From: Halomonas alkaliantarctica
GTDB lineage: Bacteria; Pseudomonadota; Gammaproteobacteria; Pseudomonadales; Halomonadaceae
Reading direction: 5' to 3'
DNA length: 64,000 nt
NCBI RefSeq assembly: GCF_029854215.1
Contig: NZ_CP122961.1
Coordinates: 1,240,001 to 1,304,000 of the forward strand
Part shown: piece by piece, positions 1 to 8,504 of the stretch
How positions within the stretch are numbered: the stretch's first letter is position 1
How the letters are laid out: each line of letters begins with the position of its first letter
Made by a program: the position numbers and the translations under genes
Notes under the pieces: model-generated
Database searches by the model: none
What the model was told of the DNA's origin: nothing
Seen by the model: only the letters and a program-made list of their open reading frames with translations

Positions 1-995
1 GTGGTCAGCCCCGACCAGAAGCCGGTTAGCGCCAAAAGCGTGGGGCCAGCGAAGAGCACAAAAAAGAAGAACAGAACGGCCAGAATCATGTTGATCTCGG
101 AGAGCTTCTTCAAGCCACCCTCAAGACCACGCCAAACCGACACCAGTGCTACCGCCGTCACTAGAATGATAACGATAACCTGGGTCAAGATGCTGACTTC
201 CAATCCAAAGACGAAGTTCATCCCCGCATTGGCCTGTTGGGCGCCGAGCCCAAGGGACGTTGCCAGCCCAAAAAGGGTGGAAAACACCGCCAGGATATCG
301 ATCACATGGCCCCACCAGCCCCAGACACGCTCACCGAGAATGGGAAAGAAGGCCGAGCGAATCGAGAAAGGCAGGCCCTTGTTGTAGGTAAATAGCCCCA
401 GCGCCAGCGCCATGACGATATACACCGCCCAGCCATGGATACCCCAATGCAGATAGGTACCCGCAAGCCCCATGGCGCTGGCGTCATCAATAGCCGCTGG
501 GTTCAGCGCCCCATCGGCGCCGAAGGGTGATGTGATGCCCAGGGGAAGCGAGACATTGGCGTGGTAAACCGGTTCGAGCACGCCGAAGAACAGCAGACCG
601 ATACCGATCCCCGCGGTGAACAGCATGGCGAACCAGGAGAGGTAACTGTGATCCGGTCGGGCATCGGCCCCGCCCAGCCTGACGGAGCCATAGGGCAGAA
701 CCACCAGCGCTAAGCAAAACAGAATAAAGAAATCGACCAGTATCATGAAATACCAATCCAACGTGCCCGTAGAGAAGGCAACAATGGACTGAAAAACGCT
801 CTCCGCTCGCTCTGGAAACAGCAGGGTGAGGACGATGAAGATAGCGGAGGCAAGCGCGGATACCACAAAAACGCGGTTATGGATGTCGAAACCGATGGGG
901 CCAAACTGCCCCTTGATATTGTCCTGACCGACGACATAGTCGGTCTGCATGTCGCTCGTTACCGAAGGCGACTCAGGCTCATTGGTATGGTTCAT
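1..995 (-). CDS. BCCT family osmolyte transporter (3' end cut by window edge)
   Basis: This is the N-terminal part (about 331 residues) of a betaine/choline/carnitine-type secondary transporter of the inner membrane. BCCT proteins import trimethylammonium compounds with Na+ or H+ and serve osmoprotection. The reading frame runs from an ATG at 995, preceded by a GAGGAGA ribosome site, to the window edge. Visible features are a hydrophilic N-tail, several hydrophobic segments and the family signature WFAMLFTAGIGIGLLFFG followed by EPVYH. The stretch LHWGIHGWAVY also fits BCCT helix 4 to 5. The substrate cannot be told from this part. The missing C-terminal half lies to the left of the window. 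The frame is not one uninterrupted annotated open frame here because its stop is outside. Confidence 0.9.
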   Translation of the reverse strand, partial: MNHTNEPESPSVTSDMQTDYVVGQDNIKGQFGPIGFDIHNRVFVVSALASAIFIVLTLLFPERAESVFQSIVAFSTGTLDWYFMILVDFFILFCLALVVLPYGSVRLGGADARPDHSYLSWFAMLFTAGIGIGLLFFGVLEPVYHANVSLPLGITSPFGADGALNPAAIDDASAMGLAGTYLHWGIHGWAVYIVMALALGLFTYNKGLPFSIRSAFFPILGERVWGWWGHVIDILAVFSTLFGLATSLGLGAQQANAGMNFVFGLEVSILTQVIVIILVTAVALVSVWRGLEGGLKKLSEINMILAVLFFFFVLFAGPTLLALTGFWSGLT

Positions 996-1103
996 AAACT
1001 ACGTCTCCTCATTGGAGGATGCTATGTTAAACATGCATCATGAGGATAAGTAGCGTTGAATCCCATCTTGTGACCGAAAACAGGCTGGTTGTCGACTACG
1101 TGA

Positions 1104-2141
1104 TTAGCGGTTTTGCGGCACCGTTTCTTTGTCGAGCCGCTTGATTTGCCGCCAAAGGTCTTGGCGTAGGTCGGCAATCTTGGGTTGCTCATCGGCAGTG
1201 AAGGGCACCGGACGACAGAGCCGCTGGGCGCGTAACCCCAGCCGTGCGCTCAGCAACCCGGTGGCGAGGCCTTGGCCTGCGCGTGCGGAGAGGCGGCTGG
1301 CTAAATCCAGCGAGAGCATATCCATACTGGCGTCGGTGGCCAGTTCGCTGGCACCGGCAAACGCCATGTTATGCAGTACGTTACGAAACAGCCGCAGGCG
1401 GCTGGCGTAACCGAGCTCAAGGCCATAAAGGCGGCAGAGTCGATCCACCATCGCCAAGCTGCGCCAGGCCACCAGCGCCATATCCACCAGCGTTAGCGGG
1501 CTGATCGCGACCATGATGGCGGTTTCACCGGACATACGCGTAACCAGTCGCTGGGCCTCACGGTCACGCGGCGCTAGCAGGTGATAACGCAGCAGTGTCT
1601 GGATCTCCTCACCACTATGGTGGGGTTGACAAGCGCGTTGAAAGGCCAGCCAGTGCGGGTCATCGTCGGCGAGTTTAAGTTGGCGTCTTAGCTGCTCGGC
1701 CATCGCCCGGGCCTGCTTGGGTGAGCGTAGCGGCAGCTCGGCAAGGTCGCCGCGCAGTTTGTCGTGGCGCTTAAGACGGCGCAAACGGCCCAATTCTTTC
1801 AGCAGTGACACGCCCCCTAGGCCAATCAGGCTGATCCCGAACAGTTGCCAAGCCATGGCGAGCCACTGCGACTGAGCCATCGCATCAGGAATGCCGGTGA
1901 CCAGCTCTGCCGTGCCTAGCCCGGCACCACCCACCAGGGCAAACAGTAGCCCCCAGCGGCGTTTACGCGGCGCGCCTAAGCTGGCAGCAGGTAGCGCTTT
2001 ATCTTCAGGTAGAGGCGCTAGTGGATGATGCTCACTAGTGCCAGCAAAGGCTTCGCGCTGGCGTAGGGCTATCTTTGCATCAGCGGCCTCTTCGGGCGTG
2101 TCATCCAGCGTAAAGTGACGACGTGGCTGTGGGGTGGTCAT
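1104..2141 (-). CDS. ycjF: YcjF-type inner membrane protein (DUF697 family)
   Basis: This 345-residue protein resembles E. coli YcjF, an inner-membrane protein of unknown biochemical role that travels with the YcjX GTPase. The N-terminal 65 residues are hydrophilic. Two hydrophobic segments follow (around residues 65-85 and 92-112), and a third lies near residues 205-230 in the region after ETAIMVAISPLTLVD. Its start overlaps the ycjX stop by 4 nt (ATGA), so the pair is translationally coupled. In enterobacteria the pair belongs to the phage-shock regulon; nothing in this sequence shows that here, and no psp genes are present nearby. Confidence 0.85.
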   Translation of the reverse strand: MTTPQPRRHFTLDDTPEEAADAKIALRQREAFAGTSEHHPLAPLPEDKALPAASLGAPRKRRWGLLFALVGGAGLGTAELVTGIPDAMAQSQWLAMAWQLFGISLIGLGGVSLLKELGRLRRLKRHDKLRGDLAELPLRSPKQARAMAEQLRRQLKLADDDPHWLAFQRACQPHHSGEEIQTLLRYHLLAPRDREAQRLVTRMSGETAIMVAISPLTLVDMALVAWRSLAMVDRLCRLYGLELGYASRLRLFRNVLHNMAFAGASELATDASMDMLSLDLASRLSARAGQGLATGLLSARLGLRAQRLCRPVPFTADEQPKIADLRQDLWRQIKRLDKETVPQNR

Positions 2142-3541
2142 GTCAGTTTATCTCCAATCAGCCAGTCGATGGCGGCGTCCATGCGGATATGATCCAGCGC
2201 TTCTGACGTGGTTTGCATCGGACGAAAGCCGGGGAAGTCGAAGCCCTGCTGTTGCCAGAAATCGGCAGCGGGCAATCGAGCGGGCACATCGCCGGGGTAA
2301 ACCAGTACCTCTTCGTTTTCCAATGTGGTGCCTCGCAGAGCAGGTGAGCGCTTACCCTCATGGGTTACCTCACGGGCTTCAGTGGCCCGAATCGCTGCCA
2401 GCGAGAGCGCTTTAACCGGCACGTTGGCAAAGCGTAGGTCTTTGAGAGGTTCTGCCAGCAGGGCCTCTAACAGCTGCACCAAATGGCCGTGTTGATCGGG
2501 AGTGACGTGATCGGCTTTGGTGGCGGCAATGGCTAGCCGGTCAATTTTAGGCGCGAAGAGGCGCGTCAGTAGGCTGCGTTGGCCATAGTCAAAGCTGTGC
2601 ATTAACTGGCGCAGCGCACGGGAAAGGTCTTCAAAGCGCTCCGGCCCGGCATTGAGCGCGCCCAGCACATCTACCAGTACAATCTGGCGGTCAAAGCGGC
2701 GGAAATGATCGCGATAAAAGGGCTTGACCACCTGCTGCTGGTAGTAGCGAAAGCGTGCTGCCAGGGTAGCGTAAAGGCTGTTGGCAGGCAGTGCTTCCAG
2801 CGTTTCTCTCGATGTGTTGTGTTGAGAGGTATCGAGCTGCGGTAGCGGGAAAAACTGTAGAACCGGCGCACCCTCAAGTTCGCCAGGAAGCAAAAATCGC
2901 CCCGGCTGCAGGTCGGAAAAACCGGCCTTTTTGGCGCGGCGAAGGCCTTGGGCATACTCCTCGGCCAGGGCGGCGAGCTGGGCTTCATCGGCCTCACCAG
3001 CGGGGTCGAGCTGCTCCACTGCGGCAAGCCATTCGCTAAATAGGCCGCGACGCTGTTCGCCTTCATGCAGTGCTTGGGCTTGGCTCCAACTGTAAAAGTC
3101 GTGCTGAAGAAGCGGTAAATCAAGTAGCCACTCGCCGGGGTAATCGAATAGATCCAGAGTAAGGTGGGCTATTTCAGGGGTTAACCAACCGCTGCGGGCC
3201 GGGCGATAGCGCAGCTGTAAGCGTAACTCGCTAATGCCGCGGGTGGGCTCCGGCCAACGCGGCGGCGTATCGCGCAGTGCCGCCATGCCGGGGTCGTAGG
3301 GAAAACGCGGCACGCCCAGGTCGGGCTGGTTAAGCCGTTGGGCGCCCAGCAGGCGTCCTTCCCGGGCAGCGGGCAGTAAATCGAGCCGTGCCTCAACGCC
3401 CGCATGACGCAGTTGGTTGACCAATGAGGTTAAAAACGCGGTTTTCCCCGCTTGGGAGAGGCCGGTGACCGCTAAGCGCAACTGGCGATCCCGCCCCCGC
3501 TCTAACAAATTGCTCAGTTCGCGACTTAACGGCTGACGCAT
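2138..3541 (-). CDS. ycjX: YcjX-type P-loop NTPase (DUF463)
   Basis: This is a 467-residue P-loop protein of the YcjX family, predicted to bind GTP or ATP; its cellular role is unknown. The Walker A motif GLSQAGKTAF is at residues 27-36. A Walker B-like segment DRQIVLVDVLGALN follows in the middle of the chain, and an IAATKADHV stretch resembles the NKxD specificity loop (TKAD). The length is close to E. coli YcjX. The ATG at 3541 sits almost directly after an AAAGG ribosome site. It is the first gene of a two-gene operon with ycjF and overlaps it by 4 nt. Confidence 0.9.
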   Translation of the reverse strand: MRQPLSRELSNLLERGRDRQLRLAVTGLSQAGKTAFLTSLVNQLRHAGVEARLDLLPAAREGRLLGAQRLNQPDLGVPRFPYDPGMAALRDTPPRWPEPTRGISELRLQLRYRPARSGWLTPEIAHLTLDLFDYPGEWLLDLPLLQHDFYSWSQAQALHEGEQRRGLFSEWLAAVEQLDPAGEADEAQLAALAEEYAQGLRRAKKAGFSDLQPGRFLLPGELEGAPVLQFFPLPQLDTSQHNTSRETLEALPANSLYATLAARFRYYQQQVVKPFYRDHFRRFDRQIVLVDVLGALNAGPERFEDLSRALRQLMHSFDYGQRSLLTRLFAPKIDRLAIAATKADHVTPDQHGHLVQLLEALLAEPLKDLRFANVPVKALSLAAIRATEAREVTHEGKRSPALRGTTLENEEVLVYPGDVPARLPAADFWQQQGFDFPGFRPMQTTSEALDHIRMDAAIDWLIGDKLT

Positions 3542-3574
3542 CCTTTCGATCCCTTTTTGGCTCTTGCCTAGCCT

Positions 3575-3766
3575 TTATTGGCTAAACATTAATACCAGTT
3601 GCGAAAGCATGGGCAGGGTGGCGATCAAAAAGCCAACCCCTGCCAGAGTGTAGCCTGGCCAGCGCCGAGTCATCTTCTGTGCCAGGGTTAGCCCCACTAA
3701 GCACACCACCATACCGATTAAATTAAAGGCCAGGGTGGCTGCTTCTAGCCATTGCTGCGGATCCAT
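3575..3766 (-). CDS. Small two-helix membrane protein, unknown
   Basis: This 63-residue protein has two hydrophobic segments (about residues 12-30 and 42-60) separated by a basic loop, QKMTRRWPG, so it is probably a small inner-membrane hairpin. The ATG at 3766 is preceded by GGGAGACCCA, a good ribosome site. It lies upstream of ycjX on the same strand with a 33 nt gap and may be the first gene of that operon. I do not recognise the family. Confidence 0.65.
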   Translation of the reverse strand: MDPQQWLEAATLAFNLIGMVVCLVGLTLAQKMTRRWPGYTLAGVGFLIATLPMLSQLVLMFSQ

Positions 3767-3827
3767 TGGGTCTCCCTAACACAAATGATAGTAAATGCAT
3801 GATAACAAAGCATTGATGAACCGAAGA

Positions 3828-4697
3828 TTAACCGCGGCTGAGGGTGGTGCCCAGTAGATGCTGAGCGCCGGGCACTAACCATACCGGGTCAAGGCGCGTA
3901 TTGGCGGCTTCAACGCAGATAAAGTGGCGCGCTACTTCGGCGGGAGTGTCGCTGGGCAGGTCGTTGTTGGGGTGCCACACCACTGTGGAGTCGCTGGACT
4001 GTTTGCCGATCCGCAGGCTGCGCTCGCCATCGTTGAGCAGCACGGCTTCATTGGTGTGATAAATGCGGTCAACGGCACCCTGAACGGCCAGCGTGCCCTG
4101 CTGTTCACTCTCAGCAAAGTCGCGTAGTTTGTCGAGATAGCGGGCGCCGGAAAGGCCTTCCAGGCGGCACTGATGGGTATCGGCAACGGCTAAATAGGTG
4201 TGCAGCGCACCGCTGGTTTTGATCGGCGTTTCGCCGATGTTTTCGCTAATCAGCTCAACGTTTAAGCGCTGGGCATTGGCTTGTACCACCAGGCGCGCGG
4301 TGAGCATTGTATGCAGGGGCTGCGCCGGTGAGAGGTGGAGTTCAATTCCCTCAGCGTGCTCATCGACGGCGTCCAAATGCCATTCAGCGTGGCGGGCAAG
4401 GCCATGGAAGGGGCCGTCGTGATTGGGGCTCTCATCGGCATAGCGCTCGTCGGCGAACCACGGCCAGCAGAGCGGAATACCTCCGCGGATAGCACCCGGC
4501 AGTGCCTGGGGCGTAGGCGTCAGCCATAGCCAGTTGGTGTCGCCTACAGGGCAGAAGTGCAGCACTTGAGCGCCCTGTAGGCCAATTGCCAACTCGCCCC
4601 ACGGCATATTGAAAAGTACCACGTCTCTGCCTTCCCACTGGGCCGTTTGTTGCCCTTGAGTGCTTTTAACCAGTTGATTGAGCGAGTCGGGGATCAT
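3828..4697 (-). CDS. yeaD: D-hexose-6-phosphate mutarotase (aldose-1-epimerase-like)
   Basis: This 289-residue enzyme belongs to the YeaD/YMR099C branch of the aldose-1-epimerase fold, which interconverts the anomers of glucose-6-phosphate and related sugars in the cytoplasm. Supporting motifs are WLWLTPTP, the segment IRGGIPLCWPWF typical of this branch, FHGLARHAEW with the catalytic-type histidine, and ICVEAAN near the end with the conserved glutamate. The start at 4697 (MIPDSLNQ) is preferred over an upstream ATG at 4748 because AAAGGAAA lies 8 nt before it. It is a single gene. Confidence 0.88.
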   Translation of the reverse strand: MIPDSLNQLVKSTQGQQTAQWEGRDVVLFNMPWGELAIGLQGAQVLHFCPVGDTNWLWLTPTPQALPGAIRGGIPLCWPWFADERYADESPNHDGPFHGLARHAEWHLDAVDEHAEGIELHLSPAQPLHTMLTARLVVQANAQRLNVELISENIGETPIKTSGALHTYLAVADTHQCRLEGLSGARYLDKLRDFAESEQQGTLAVQGAVDRIYHTNEAVLLNDGERSLRIGKQSSDSTVVWHPNNDLPSDTPAEVARHFICVEAANTRLDPVWLVPGAQHLLGTTLSRG

Positions 4698-4806
4698 GAA
4701 TTTTCCTTTAAGAGTTGCCAAGCAGCTATACCGATAGGCGCCGAACACTAACGCTGTGTGCTATGGTAGAACAAGCGTGACTAGTAGGTAAAACGCCTAC
4801 TAACAT

Positions 4807-4845
4807 ACGTAGTTGAAATGCGTAGTTGAAATACGTAGTTGAAAC
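4807..4845. repeat. 13-bp tandem repeat, 3 copies
   Basis: Three adjacent copies of RCGTAGTTGAAAY begin at 4807, 4820 and 4833 and differ only at the first and last bases. They lie in the leader of the GlsB-type gene, 27 bp before its start codon. Confidence 0.9.
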
Positions 4846-4871
4846 CCGTCATTAAATAGTAAGGAGACTAT

Positions 4872-5114
4872 ATGGGCTTTATTGCATGGTTAATCATTGG
4901 TGGTTTAGCTGGTTGGATTGCTGGCAACATCATGCGCGGCGGCGGTTTTGGCATCCTGGGTAATATCGGTGTCGGTATCGTTGGTGCGGTCGTGGGTGGT
5001 TTTCTGTTCAGCCTTCTTGGCCTCTCGTCCGGTGGCTTTATCGGTTCGCTAGTCACCGCAACCGTGGGTGCTGTGGTACTGCTTTGGGTCATCAGTAAGG
5101 TTAAAAAAGCGTAG
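4872..5114 (+). CDS. GlsB/YeaQ/YmgE family stress-response membrane protein
   Basis: This 80-residue, very glycine-rich protein of the transglycosylase-associated (YeaQ/YmgE) family has three hydrophobic segments. It opens with FIAWLIIGGLAGWIAG, contains GGGFGILGNIGVGIVGAVVG (the family core), and ends in a short basic tail, KVKKA. Members are small inner-membrane proteins, often induced by stress; their mechanism is unknown. AAGGAG lies 8 nt before the ATG. The gene is monocistronic, with a leader repeat before it and a strong terminator after it. Confidence 0.9.
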   Translation: MGFIAWLIIGGLAGWIAGNIMRGGGFGILGNIGVGIVGAVVGGFLFSLLGLSSGGFIGSLVTATVGAVVLLWVISKVKKA

Positions 5115-5140
5115 CGATTGAGATTGAGTTGCTACCTGTA

Positions 5141-5177
5141 AAACACCGCCCGGCCTTGTGTCGGGCGGTGTCGTTTT
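5141..5177 (+). terminator. Rho-independent terminator after the GlsB-type gene
   Basis: A nine-pair GC-rich stem (CACCGCCCG with CGGGCGGTG) encloses a short loop and is followed by TCGTTTT. It lies 30 bp after the stop codon. Confidence 0.85.
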
Positions 5178-5284
5178 AAGGCTACCGATACCTGGGCTAT
5201 CGGTGTTCACACCACTTTCCGTTACACTAGGCAGCTTTACTTCCGGCTATTGGCTGGTGTCATTGTGCTTTTTCGAGGTGCTTC

Positions 5285-7750
5285 TTGATCGACGCGTTAA
5301 ATGCCTGGTGGGCCCAACAGCTGGTGCTGTGTGATTGGGCGTTTACTCCTCATCCGTTGGCGGTCGATGCAGGGGCGGCGGAGCAGCGCCTGTTACAACT
5401 GGGGATCACCAGCCGGGGTGAGCTGGCCGAACAGCTGTTCCACGGGTTGGGGGCGCCCGCAGGTAGTGCTGACCGCCTGCTAGGCGCGCTTGAGTGGGCC
5501 GCGCTGGCAGGGGCGGCGGGCTGGCTAGAAGCCGATCAGGCCCGCCAATGGGCGCACCATCTAACCCGTCGTATCACCAGCGATTACAGCGATCTGCGTG
5601 CCTGGCTGGCGGATCTACGCCGCGCATTAGGCGCGCGGGGCTGGGAAGTAGGGGGCGACGACCGTTTTATCGACGCTTGCCAGGCATTGGCCAATCTTGA
5701 AACCGATGGCGAAGGCATTACCTGGGATGCGCTCGAAAACGCCCTGGCTGAACTGCCGGCTCCGGCGCCACTCTGGCCCCAACAGCCCGAGGCACAGAGC
5801 TGGCGGCTATGCGCGCTTTTCCGGCCGATTATTACCTATCCCGCCAGTCAAACCGATTGGCCTGAAGCCACCGAGTGGCTGGCCCATGTGTGGGATGTCC
5901 ATGACCGTGACGCGCTTATTGGTGCGATACTTTGGCTAGGCGCACAGGGCGAGCGCCAGCGCTGGGATATCGAAGCACGTGAATTGCTCGGTATGGATAA
6001 TGCCCAACGCATGGAATGGCAACGTAGCGTGGTAGAAGAGTCGCCCTATGCGCCGGTGCTGAATAAGTTCGTCACCCAAGGTGAGCCTCTGGAGTGGGCG
6101 GCTTGGGATTGGCTGCGAATTGTTGAACTTGCATGGGCCGGCGCCTGCTGTGGCTTGCTTAGCCAGGAAGAGGCCGATGACTTAGCGGCGCATGCCGCCG
6201 ATTTGATGAGTCGCCGCTACCATGATTGGTATGCTGTGCTTAACGCTTACGGGCGCGGGCAAAGCCTGTTTGACGGCATCGACCGGCGGGGTAAAACACC
6301 CAGCGAGCGGCACCAGTTGTTGCTGCATAGCGCCCATAGCCCCTGGAAACGTTTGCTGGGGGAGCTGTTGGATGAGCCCACGCGCAAGGCATCCCAAACG
6401 CGCATTCGGCAATGGCGCAACACATCTCATCATTGGCTGTTAGCACTGGCCAGCGTACGCGAACCGGATGCCATGCTGCGCCAGATAGACCCCTCTGCGG
6501 CGCTGCCGGAAGAGCAACGTGCCGACGCGGCGCTCTATTTGCAAGAGTCACTTGGCTTACATGCCGATGAAGGTGCTCATGCGCTGGCGCGTTACTGGCT
6601 GCCTGCCCAGGCGCACCATCTAAATCAGTTGGCGGCCGACGCCGTGCACGGCGTTTTACCCCCCTCGCAAAGCTGGTTTGGTCAGCCGACCCCGGAAGAG
6701 CTTAAGCAGCGCAATGCGGTTAAAGGGGTAAGTCGCCATGCGGCGACGATCCATATGGCCGAAAAATTCGCCTTTTATCTGCATATGTCCCTCGACAGCG
6801 GCTTATTCGATCGCGCGCCGTTAATGGAGTATGCCGGTGCACTGCGCAGCTGCCTGTGCCGGTTTTACCCTAATGCCAAGCGCCTGTTAGAAGCGTGGTT
6901 TGCGTGGGAGAGTTGTCTGCCCGAGCCAGAGCACACCTCGCTGGTAAATGAAATCATTTGGCACATTGAAGACCCCGGCAGCCTGTTTCACTGGCTGGAT
7001 TGGCGCCACGACGCCTGGCGTGAGCCGGGTAGTCGCCCCACCTTGAACCACTTCACTGCCATGTCACTGGTGGGCCCGCTGAATAGTGCGGTGTGGAGTG
7101 AGCCCCAGCCCGAGAGTGCCCGCGAATGCGCCGAGATTCGTGAGTGGGTGGAGAGCCACTACCACTTGAGCAACGCAGGCGATATGCAGGAGTTTTTGAC
7201 CTACATGCTCGAATCGGGGGATCGCCAGGAGTATCAGATTAACTATGCGCCCTACACCCTCAACACAGAGCGGTTAAGCGCTGAAATTGCCATTCTTGAA
7301 TCCGGCGACTGTGCTGAAGATGAGCGCCACCACCTGCTTCGCTTACGCCGCGTCCGTGACAACGAAGATGGCTGTAATGAGGTGGATATGGCGGCTTGGG
7401 ATATTGCCCAATTGGTCGACCTGGCCATTGCCGCGCGGCAGCTAGGCTGGCTGGATAGCGCTGCTTTCGCCAAGGTGTTGGATCGCGCTTATCAATTGGC
7501 AGCGGATCACTATGCCGGGTGGCAGGAGTTCGCCATGGGGATGTACGCCGGCTTTTCGTTTTTTATGGGCGAAACCCCCGAGCGGGAAAGCTTTTTAGCC
7601 GGTTTTCGGCAGGCGCTTGTGGCCTGGATATGTGGCGCGCCGGTCTTGGCTGGCCCATGGGTAAGCCTGGATTTTCCCGGCAATAAACCACGCCATTTTG
7701 CGCCACTGCATATAGATACACTGCCGGGCGATCAACGCACGTTACATTGA
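5285..7750 (+). CDS. 821-residue protein with repeated DUF1266-like segments
   Basis: This is a large, tryptophan-rich, mostly helical soluble protein with no signal peptide or membrane segment. Two segments resemble the DUF1266 domain of E. coli YbeR/YbeU. One starts near residue 270 (AAWDWLRIVELAWAGACCG, then SRRYHDWYAVLNAYGRG). The other starts near residue 701 (AAWDIAQLVDLAIAARQLGW, then ADHYAGWQEFAMGMYAG). A weaker unit may start near residue 68 (EWAALAGAAGW). Such proteins are usually around 200-300 residues, so this is an enlarged, repeated version. I chose the TTG at 5285 because GAGGTG lies 5 nt upstream and no in-frame ATG is near. The gene stands alone between a terminator and the NlpC/P60 gene. 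No function is known for the family, and the domain name is from memory. Confidence 0.75.
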   Translation: MIDALNAWWAQQLVLCDWAFTPHPLAVDAGAAEQRLLQLGITSRGELAEQLFHGLGAPAGSADRLLGALEWAALAGAAGWLEADQARQWAHHLTRRITSDYSDLRAWLADLRRALGARGWEVGGDDRFIDACQALANLETDGEGITWDALENALAELPAPAPLWPQQPEAQSWRLCALFRPIITYPASQTDWPEATEWLAHVWDVHDRDALIGAILWLGAQGERQRWDIEARELLGMDNAQRMEWQRSVVEESPYAPVLNKFVTQGEPLEWAAWDWLRIVELAWAGACCGLLSQEEADDLAAHAADLMSRRYHDWYAVLNAYGRGQSLFDGIDRRGKTPSERHQLLLHSAHSPWKRLLGELLDEPTRKASQTRIRQWRNTSHHWLLALASVREPDAMLRQIDPSAALPEEQRADAALYLQESLGLHADEGAHALARYWLPAQAHHLNQLAADAVHGVLPPSQSWFGQPTPEELKQRNAVKGVSRHAATIHMAEKFAFYLHMSLDSGLFDRAPLMEYAGALRSCLCRFYPNAKRLLEAWFAWESCLPEPEHTSLVNEIIWHIEDPGSLFHWLDWRHDAWREPGSRPTLNHFTAMSLVGPLNSAVWSEPQPESARECAEIREWVESHYHLSNAGDMQEFLTYMLESGDRQEYQINYAPYTLNTERLSAEIAILESGDCAEDERHHLLRLRRVRDNEDGCNEVDMAAWDIAQLVDLAIAARQLGWLDSAAFAKVLDRAYQLAADHYAGWQEFAMGMYAGFSFFMGETPERESFLAGFRQALVAWICGAPVLAGPWVSLDFPGNKPRHFAPLHIDTLPGDQRTLH

Positions 7751-7844
7751 TGCTCGCCAAACATATGATAATTAGCTTATAGTCACGCATAGAAAAATTA
7801 GTTTTGTTAAACCGCCTTTTTATCAATGTCACGAGGTTAATCGC

Positions 7845-8477
7845 ATGGTTGCGTTGCCACGCCCCGCTGTGACCGCTGTTCGTATTGTAAGTGTCTGTTT
7901 TTTAGTTACATTGGTCGCTGGCTGCGCAGGTTCTGCGCGACAGGGTAATATGCAGGCCCCCGAGGATTACTTCTCGATGACGTTGCCGGGTATGGGGGCG
8001 AATCCGCAAATGTCCCCGGTTGATCCCATCAATGCGCACCTGCGCAGTTTGCAAGTGCCGCCGCCAACAGTGATTCGCGAGGCGCTGCTGGCACAGCACC
8101 AGCGCTGGGCAGGAACGCCGTACCGAATAGGCGGTACCTCAGAGAGAGGAATCGACTGTTCGGCCCTGGTTCGCAATGTTTACCGTGACACTTTCAATTT
8201 AGAGCTTCCGCGCTCCACCCGTGGGCAAATACACGAGGGACGCTCGATCGACCGCCAAGAGCTGCAGGCGGGCGATCTGGTGTTCTTCCGCCCACCGGGT
8301 CGCTATAACCATGTGGGTATCTACGTGGGCGATGGCTATTTTCTTCACGCGTCGACCTCCAAAGGGGTAATCATGTCCCGCTTGGACAATAGCTATTGGC
8401 AGCGTTACTACTGGCAGTCACGCAGGGCGCTGGAACCAACGCATATGGCCCAACTGGGTGGCAGTGTTTTCCAGTAG
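7845..8477 (+). CDS. NlpC/P60 family cell-wall peptidase lipoprotein
   Basis: This 210-residue lipoprotein has a signal peptide ending in the lipobox VAGC with Cys27 as the lipidated residue, so it should be anchored in the outer membrane. The NlpC/P60 domain covers about residues 80-200. The catalytic triad is visible: Cys105 in GIDCSALV, His156 in YNHVGIYVG and His168 in YFLHAS. The fold matches E. coli MepS (Spr) and NlpC, which cut the murein peptide cross-link or stem. Whether it cuts D,D-cross-links cannot be told here. It lies 27 bp before the MFS gene on the same strand. Confidence 0.93.
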   Translation: MVALPRPAVTAVRIVSVCFLVTLVAGCAGSARQGNMQAPEDYFSMTLPGMGANPQMSPVDPINAHLRSLQVPPPTVIREALLAQHQRWAGTPYRIGGTSERGIDCSALVRNVYRDTFNLELPRSTRGQIHEGRSIDRQELQAGDLVFFRPPGRYNHVGIYVGDGYFLHASTSKGVIMSRLDNSYWQRYYWQSRRALEPTHMAQLGGSVFQ

Positions 8478-8504
8478 CCAGACCGACCACGTTTTAGGAA
8501 CGGC

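Noticed and set aside
1..387. 128-codon plus-strand frame at the window start
   Set aside because: It is antisense to the BCCT transporter, whose family motifs are unmistakable on the minus strand.
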